A stretch of DNA of 17,917 bases from Pseudomonadota bacterium (GTDB lineage: Bacteria > Pseudomonadota > Alphaproteobacteria > Rhizobiales > Rhizobiaceae): positions 1 through 17,917 of the forward strand of contig JAEWPB010000140.1 of NCBI GenBank assembly GCA_023399465.1, given 5' to 3'. The notes under the pieces were generated by a model. That model worked only from the letters and a program-made list of their open reading frames with translations. It ran no database searches and was not told the origin of the DNA. Positions 13,516 through 17,917 of this stretch are shown one piece after another. A program made the position numbers and the translations under genes. The first letter of the stretch is position 1. Every line of letters starts with the position of its first letter.

Positions 13516-14667
13516 TCATTTGTTGATGAAATCGAGACCGTGCCGCGAGAGCGGGCGCGGCGCATCGGCGGTCGTCAGATAGGTCTGCCCGAGCGTCATC
13601 GCGGTGCCGGTGTCGGAATCGGCGATGATCATGTGCACGAACAGCGACATGTTCGGCTCGATCGGCTGCGTGTTTCCGGCATGGAACATCTGCTGCTCCA
13701 TCCACGAGGGGGAGAAGCGTGCGCCGAGCGAATAGCCGCAGGCGTTGAGGCGATGCCGGGCCAGGCCGCGCTCGTCCAGGATCCGCGCATGCATGTCGAA
13801 GACATCGCCGAAGGTGTAGCCCGGTCGCAGCACAGTCTCGATCGACTGGATGGTCTCGAGGCAGGCGGAATAGAGTTCGTGGTGGCGGTGGGTCGGCTCG
13901 CCGATGACGATCGTGCGCATCATCGCGACGTGGTAATGGGCAAAGGTGCCGGCCCATTCGAGCGTCAGCTGGTCGGTCGGCGACAGCTTGCGACGTCCCG
14001 ACTTGTAGCGGCAGAGCAGGGCGTCGGCGCCGGAGCCGATGATGAATTCGTTGGCCGGATAGTCGCCGCCGCCGAGGAAGACCGCGCCCTGCATGGCGGC
14101 GAGGATGGCGGCCTCATCCACACCCGGTTCGATCAGGGCGAGGGCGGCATCCAGCGCCGCGTCGGCGAGTTCGGCGGCCTTTTCGATATGGGCGATTTCT
14201 GCCGGGCTCTTGATCAGCCTTAGCTTGCCGACCAGCAACGAGGCATCGACGATCTGGCCGAAGCTTGCCAGCTGGTTGTCGAGCAACCGGGCCACCCGGC
14301 CGGTCATGCCGTGGGTATCGTATTCGACGCCGATCCGGCAGCCGAGCAGGTCCATGTCCGACATCAGGTTGCGGAGATCCTGGGTCGGATCGGCATTGAG
14401 CCGGTCGACCCAGACCTCGATGTTCTCGATGATCGAGGTGTGCCGGGCCTGGCGCAGGTCGGCCGAGCGTGTCAGCAGCGTCATGGAACCGTCGGCCTTG
14501 ACCACCAGCGTCTGGAAGAAGCAGTAGCCGAAGGTATCGTAGCCGGTCAGCCAGTACATGCTCTCCTGGGCGAACAGCAGCAGTGCATCCAGCTTCTCTT
14601 CCTTCATCCGGTCGGTGAGAAGCTGGAGACGGGCGGCATACTCCTCCGGTTCGAATTGCAGTGCCAT
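13516..14667 (-). CDS. M24 (creatinase/aminopeptidase P fold) family protein, probably metal-independent
   Basis: A 383-residue protein with a creatinase-type N-terminal domain (about 1–150) and a pita-bread C-terminal domain (about 155–383). It would usually be labelled Xaa-Pro peptidase, but the metal ligands are changed. The first Asp is Glu (LTLEWAG, near 237), the second is Ala (HYHVAMMRT, near 248), the metal His is lost (CGYSLGARFSPSW), and the Glu of the EPG motif is His (SLFVHMII, near 345). The pattern resembles metal-independent relatives such as creatinase and ectoine hydrolase, so I infer hydrolysis of a small amide or amidine compound; the substrate is unknown. The ATG at 14667 has GGAGG 7 bases upstream and starts 2 bases after the pgeF stop. 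The lipoprotein gene follows at once. Confidence 0.85.
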   Translation of the reverse strand: MALQFEPEEYAARLQLLTDRMKEEKLDALLLFAQESMYWLTGYDTFGYCFFQTLVVKADGSMTLLTRSADLRQARHTSIIENIEVWVDRLNADPTQDLRNLMSDMDLLGCRIGVEYDTHGMTGRVARLLDNQLASFGQIVDASLLVGKLRLIKSPAEIAHIEKAAELADAALDAALALIEPGVDEAAILAAMQGAVFLGGGDYPANEFIIGSGADALLCRYKSGRRKLSPTDQLTLEWAGTFAHYHVAMMRTIVIGEPTHRHHELYSACLETIQSIETVLRPGYTFGDVFDMHARILDERGLARHRLNACGYSLGARFSPSWMEQQMFHAGNTQPIEPNMSLFVHMIIADSDTGTAMTLGQTYLTTADAPRPLSRHGLDFINK

Positions 14668-14669
14668 CG

Positions 14670-15464
14670 TCACCCCTCCATGATCGAGATTGCAGAAATC
14701 TGGCGTCCGTAATCGGCTTCGCCCGCATGGGTGGTGCGGCGATAGGAATAGAACCGCTCGGCGTCGGGATAGGTGCAGAGCCCGAGGCTCGTGGCGCGGA
14801 TGCCGGCATCGGTCAGGCGGCGGACCGTCAGGCCCTGAAGATCGAACATCGCGTGGCCGGCGCGCGGCGAGGCCGCGAAGAAGGCGTCATAGGACGGGTC
14901 CTTGGCAAGAAACCGTTCGATGAATTCGGGGCCGACCTCGTAGCTGCGCTGGCTGATCGAGGGGCCGAGGCTCGCCCTGATGTGTTCGCGGCGGGCGCCA
15001 AGCGCGATCATCGCCTCGACGGTGTTTTCGAGCACGCCGTCGAGTGCGCCTTTCCAGCCGGCGTGGGCCGCACCGATCACGCCGTTTTCGGCGTCGGCAA
15101 ACAGGATCGGGCCGCAGTCGGCGGTCAATACGCCGAGGATCATGCCCGGCGTTGCCGTCACCATCGCGTCTGCGGTGGGGCGGTTGCCGTCATAGCGGTC
15201 GTCGACGGTCACGACGTCGGGGGAATGGACCTGGTGGACGGTGGCGAGCTTTTCCAGCGGCGCACCGAACCAGGCGGCGACCCTCGTCCGGTTCTCCAGA
15301 ACGTTCTCGCGCCGGTCGCTCGAGCCAAGCCCGACATTGAGGCCCTGATAAAGCCCCTCCGAAACGCCGCCCTGGCGGGTAAAGAAGCCATGCCTGATAG
15401 GTCCGCCGGACGGGTCCTGAAGGAAAGGGCACTCGATCGGCGTCGGCATGGCATGGTTCGGCAT
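14670..15464 (-). CDS. pgeF: Peptidoglycan editing factor PgeF (YfiH/laccase-domain family)
   Basis: PgeF/YfiH in E. coli corrects mis-incorporation of L-Ser for L-Ala in peptidoglycan precursors; related multicopper-oxidoreductase-type proteins act on purine nucleosides. The 264-residue product has the usual length and the Zn ligands: His80 (VHQVHSPDV), Cys117 (LTADCGPIL) and His134 (GAAHAGWKG). It opens FFTRQGGVSEG and ends ERFYSYRRTTHAGEADYGRQISAI. The ATG at 15464 (MPNHAMPTP) is preferred; an upstream extension is basic and low-complexity, and an ATG at 15449 is possible. The ribosome binding site is weak. It lies 148 bases downstream of midA, across a stem-loop, and is followed after 2 bases by the M24 gene, whose ribosome binding site is within the last pgeF codons. 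Confidence 0.92.
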   Translation of the reverse strand: MPNHAMPTPIECPFLQDPSGGPIRHGFFTRQGGVSEGLYQGLNVGLGSSDRRENVLENRTRVAAWFGAPLEKLATVHQVHSPDVVTVDDRYDGNRPTADAMVTATPGMILGVLTADCGPILFADAENGVIGAAHAGWKGALDGVLENTVEAMIALGARREHIRASLGPSISQRSYEVGPEFIERFLAKDPSYDAFFAASPRAGHAMFDLQGLTVRRLTDAGIRATSLGLCTYPDAERFYSYRRTTHAGEADYGRQISAISIMEG

Positions 15465-15552
15465 GGGCTGGCCCGTCTTCCTTTCGTCTTTCCGCCGGGA
15501 CGGTCGTCCCTTGCGGAGTGCCGGCTTCCCGGCAAATAAAATGGCTCGGCCG

Positions 15553-15581
15553 CGGCCCGAAACGTGCAAACGTCCGGGCCG
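15553..15581. other. Extended stem-loop in the midA–pgeF gap
   Basis: CGGCCCG (15553–15559) pairs with CGGGCCG (15575–15581), and ACGT (62–65 of the same block) with ACGT (70–73), around a 4-base loop. On the minus strand a T-rich ATTTTATTT begins about ten bases further on. It may attenuate or end the lgt–midA transcript. A TTGACA (15611–15616, minus) next to the midA stop could be a −35 for pgeF, but I see no good −10. Confidence 0.45.
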
Positions 15582-15612
15582 GCGGGATGTTGACCCAAGC
15601 AAAACCGGTCTG

Positions 15613-16728
15613 TCAATCCACCGGGCGGAACGGCATCAGGGCTATCCCCGTGCTTGAAACGGCGAGAACCTTGAACAGTTCTCCCATGCGCCCCTCGCCG
15701 GACCCGGCGAGCCGCTGTGCTGCCTCGACGATCTCGCGCTGCGTCTGCGGGTCCTTGCCGCGTCCGAGTGCGGAGGCGCGTTCGCCAAGGCCGAGCCCGA
15801 TGAGGAAATCGCCCTGGTGCAGGCAGCCATTGATGTGCAGTCCGCTCGCGGCAGCGGTCATGGCCAGCCGCTGGAAGTCGACGTGGCTGGTGAGGTCGGC
15901 CTCGCCGGGATGGGCCAGCGGCGGATCGAATTCATGCATGCGCACGGCCTGCAGCGTATCGCCGTAACCGGTCACCATGTGGCCGTAGTCGATGATGAGC
16001 GCGGTGCCGCCATGGCGGGCGACGCGTTCGCAAAGGCCGGTCATCACGGCTTCGCGGGCAGGGGCGATCTCGAAAATGGTGCCGATCGGCGCGGCGGCTG
16101 CCGGTTGCGGCAGGAGGGCGCTGTCGATCCCGGCGACGCCAGCGGCAAAACACAGCCGGTCCTCGGCATCGAGGCCGACCATGCGTTCGCGAAAGCCGGT
16201 CGCGGTCTTGACGAACTGGCGAAGCGGGATCGCATCGAAAAGCTCATTGGCGGCGATCAGCACGAAGCCCGGCGGCACGTCGGCGAAATCGCTGTGCCAG
16301 GAAATTTGGGGGGCGTGCTCGGCAAGCTTGGCGCGCTGGGCCTGCTGCAGGCGCTCGCTGGTTTCCACCAGATGTACCGTCATCGAGCTGTAGAGCGCCG
16401 GCGCGAGGCGCGAGATCACGCGCAGCATGTCGGACATCATCGTGCCCCGGCCGGGACCGATCTCCACGAGGCGCACGCCCTCGGGCTGGCCGTGGCGCTG
16501 CCAGGCGTGAACCATGAAGATGCCAAGCATTTCGCCGAACAACTGGCTGACTTCCGGCGCGGTGACGAAATCGCCCGACTGGCCGAAGGGTTTCCGCGTC
16601 TTGTAGTAGCCGTGCTCGGGATCCGCCAGGCACAGGGAGAAATAATCGGTCACACTGATCGGGCCGCTTGCGCGGATCAGCGCCTTGATCCGTTCGCCGA
16701 GCGGCGTGGTGTGGGCGGCGGAGGTCAC
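15613..16728 (-). CDS. Class I SAM-dependent methyltransferase, MidA/NDUFAF7 family
   Basis: MidA/NDUFAF7 (COG1565) proteins are protein-arginine methyltransferases needed for respiratory complex I assembly in mitochondria; bacterial orthologs are assumed to act similarly. The 371-residue product has the conserved N-terminal segment ISVTDYFSLCLADPEHGYY (24–42), FVTAPEVSQLFGEMLG (54–69), the SAM-binding motif VEIGPGRGT (88–96) and ANELFDAIPLRQF, which follows the methyltransferase core. The start is GTG at 16728: it overlaps the lgt stop as GTGA and has AAAGGAG 8 bases upstream. A longer frame to 17067 lies inside lgt and is rejected. The overlap implies translational coupling with lgt, an order common in rhizobia. 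Confidence 0.92.
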   Translation of the reverse strand: MTSAAHTTPLGERIKALIRASGPISVTDYFSLCLADPEHGYYKTRKPFGQSGDFVTAPEVSQLFGEMLGIFMVHAWQRHGQPEGVRLVEIGPGRGTMMSDMLRVISRLAPALYSSMTVHLVETSERLQQAQRAKLAEHAPQISWHSDFADVPPGFVLIAANELFDAIPLRQFVKTATGFRERMVGLDAEDRLCFAAGVAGIDSALLPQPAAAAPIGTIFEIAPAREAVMTGLCERVARHGGTALIIDYGHMVTGYGDTLQAVRMHEFDPPLAHPGEADLTSHVDFQRLAMTAAASGLHINGCLHQGDFLIGLGLGERASALGRGKDPQTQREIVEAAQRLAGSGEGRMGELFKVLAVSSTGIALMPFRPVD

Positions 16729-17579
16729 TCGTTCTGCTCCTTTGCCACGCCCGCGCTGCGGGCGCGCATCATCGCCCAGATGCCGATTGCCAGCATCGGC
16801 AGGGACAGTACCATGCCCATGGTGAGCCAGCCGCCGGCAAGGTAGCCGATTTGCGAGTCCGGTTCGCGGAAAAATTCGACGACGATGCGTGCGAGCGCGT
16901 AGAGACTGATGAAGGCGCCGGTGACGAAGCCAGGCGTCTTCAGCGCCTTGTAGCGGTGGGTGAACAGGCGGAGGATGAGGAACAGGACGAGGCCTTCGAG
17001 AATTGCCTCGTAGAGCTGGCTCGGATGGCGGGTGAAGGGACCGCCGGTCGGAAATTCCATCGCCCACGGAACATCGGTGATCCTGCCCCAGAGCTCGCCG
17101 TTGACGAAGTTGGCGATGCGGCCGAAGAAGATGCCGATCGGGGCAACCGCGGCGACGATGTCGAACAGGCTCCAGGCCGAAATGTTATGGCGCCGGGCAA
17201 ACAGGATCATCGCGATGGTCGTGCCGATCAGGCCGCCATGGAACGACATGCCGCCGTTCCAGATTTCGATCGCGCGGATCGGGTTCTCGGCAACCGCCGG
17301 GAAGTCGTAGAACAGGATATAGCCTATGCGACCGCCAAGGACGATACCGATCGCCACCCAGACAAGGAAGTCATCGAGATGGGTCGCGGTCAGCGGCGGC
17401 TTGCCGCCGGACCACAGCGACGTGTTCGCGACCATGCGGCGGGCGTAGTACCAGCCAAGCAGGATGCCGACGACATAGGCGATGCCATACCAATGCACCG
17501 CGATCGGTCCGAGCGAGAACGCGACCGGATCGATTGCCGGAAAGGGAAGGGCGGCGAGAAGTGTGGCGGCTGACTGCAA
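16725..17579 (-). CDS. lgt: Prolipoprotein diacylglyceryl transferase
   Basis: Lgt is the inner-membrane enzyme that attaches diacylglycerol from phosphatidylglycerol to the lipobox cysteine of prolipoproteins, the first step of lipoprotein maturation; its targets should include the two lipoproteins in this window. About seven membrane helices are visible. Key residues are present: His114 in SFHGGL, the signature GRIANFVNGELWGR (153–166) and Arg238 in EFFREPD. The start is uncertain. TTG at 17579 gives 284 residues, close to rhizobial homologs, which begin about ten residues before LPFPAIDP. ATG at 17627 gives 300 residues but has no ribosome binding site and sits inside an inverted repeat. 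The stop overlaps the midA start by 4 bases. Confidence 0.94.
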   Translation of the reverse strand: MQSAATLLAALPFPAIDPVAFSLGPIAVHWYGIAYVVGILLGWYYARRMVANTSLWSGGKPPLTATHLDDFLVWVAIGIVLGGRIGYILFYDFPAVAENPIRAIEIWNGGMSFHGGLIGTTIAMILFARRHNISAWSLFDIVAAVAPIGIFFGRIANFVNGELWGRITDVPWAMEFPTGGPFTRHPSQLYEAILEGLVLFLILRLFTHRYKALKTPGFVTGAFISLYALARIVVEFFREPDSQIGYLAGGWLTMGMVLSLPMLAIGIWAMMRARSAGVAKEQNE

Positions 17580-17622
17580 TGGTTTCCGTTCCGTGAATAT
17601 ACCAGGAAAATGGCGGCCCGCA

Positions 17623-17659
17623 GGCATGCGGTCAAGATCCAATTTTCGGCCCGCATGCC
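17623..17659. repeat. Inverted repeat upstream of lgt
   Basis: GGCATGCGG (17623–17631) and CCGCATGCC (17651–17659) form a 9-bp perfect inverted repeat around a 19-base spacer. The sequence CGGCCCGCA also occurs twice as a direct repeat (17614–17622 and 17647–17655), 33 bases apart. If lgt starts at 17579 this is leader or promoter DNA in the lgt/ubiK divergent gap; if it starts at 17627 the start codon is within the stem. Confidence 0.5.
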
Positions 17660-17778
17660 GCAGGGATGGTCGTGGATCCTTGATTTTCCTTGCATAGATT
17701 GCGCCGAAATCCTACCTGAAATGTTGGAAGCAATCGAAGATCGCCGGTGTATTCTCGGCAACCATGGAGCCCGAAATC

Positions 17779-17917
17779 ATGTCTAACGGACCGAACCGCA
17801 TTCTCGACGATTTCGCCAAGCTGATGACCGATGCAGCCGGCGCTGCGCAGGGCGTTCGCAAGGAAGTCGAGACCGCATTCCATGCCCAGGCCGAGCGCTG
17901 GCTGAACGGAATGGACC
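17779..17917 (+). CDS. ubiK: Ubiquinone biosynthesis accessory factor UbiK (BMFP/YqiC family), 3' end outside window
   Basis: UbiK is a small coiled-coil protein that assists the aerobic ubiquinone-synthesis complex with UbiJ in E. coli; the family was earlier called BMFP or DUF526. The 46 visible residues begin MSNGPNRILDDFAKLMTDAAG and continue to AQAERWLNGMD, which matches the conserved N-terminal helix. The family is about 80–90 residues long, so roughly half is missing beyond the window. The ATG at 17779 is chosen because GGAG lies 9 bases before it; an in-frame ATG at 17764 carries that GGAG itself. A weak TTGGAA…TGTATT pair lies upstream (about 17724–17753). It is divergent from lgt. 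Confidence 0.85.
   Translation, partial: MSNGPNRILDDFAKLMTDAAGAAQGVRKEVETAFHAQAERWLNGMD

Noticed and set aside
12642..13957. Longer alternative minus-strand frames around the lipoprotein gene (307 and 414 codons)
   Set aside because: The 307-codon frame is a shifted reading rich in Arg and Pro. The 414-codon frame only extends the lipoprotein upstream into the M24 gene, and its signal peptide marks the true start near 13507–13519.
16729..17067. N-terminal extension of the midA frame into lgt
   Set aside because: The sequence lies out of frame within lgt, and the GTG at 16728 with AAAGGAG upstream matches the start of the family's conserved region.

Overview
The window looks like chromosomal DNA of an alphaproteobacterium, most likely a member of the Rhizobiaceae (Rhizobium, Ensifer, Shinella or a relative). 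It is GC-rich. ClpS is of the ClpS2 type, Pth carries a Lys/Pro-rich tail, L25 is the long Ctc/TL5 form, and the order lgt–midA–pgeF together with the nearby prs, rplY, pth and ychF is familiar from that family. The family assignment rests on protein recognition, not on a search.

Layout from left to right. A short leftward fragment of a membrane protein (1–75) is followed by ychF (leftward) and a divergent clpS2 (rightward). Then come pth (leftward) and a leftward two-gene unit: a membrane HAMP–PAS–GGDEF–EAL protein with an orphan periplasmic solute-binding protein downstream. Next is rplY (leftward, with its own terminator and a good candidate promoter) and a 350-base divergent gap. Two rightward genes follow: an MHYT–GGDEF–EAL membrane protein and a secreted protein of unknown function. 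A strong hairpin at 10745–10775 separates these from a leftward lipoprotein with three Kazal-type protease-inhibitor repeats. Then prs (leftward), and a tightly packed leftward cluster: lgt, midA, pgeF, an M24 peptidase-fold protein and a lipoprotein. At the right edge the start of ubiK runs rightward out of the window.

Most genes are housekeeping: translation (pth, rplY, ychF), N-degron proteolysis (clpS2), PRPP synthesis (prs), lipoprotein maturation (lgt), complex I assembly (midA), peptidoglycan editing (pgeF) and ubiquinone synthesis (ubiK). The accessory content lies on both sides of rplY: two different GGDEF–EAL receptors for cyclic-di-GMP signalling, a periplasmic binding protein that could feed ligand information to one of them, a secreted unknown, and a Kazal lipoprotein that could protect the envelope from foreign proteases.

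The most interesting candidates are the binding-protein/GGDEF–EAL pair, which resembles the NspS–MbaA arrangement of Vibrio, and the three-headed Kazal lipoprotein, which has a palindrome overlapping its candidate promoter. I saw no CRISPR array, insertion sequence, prophage, tRNA or rRNA gene.
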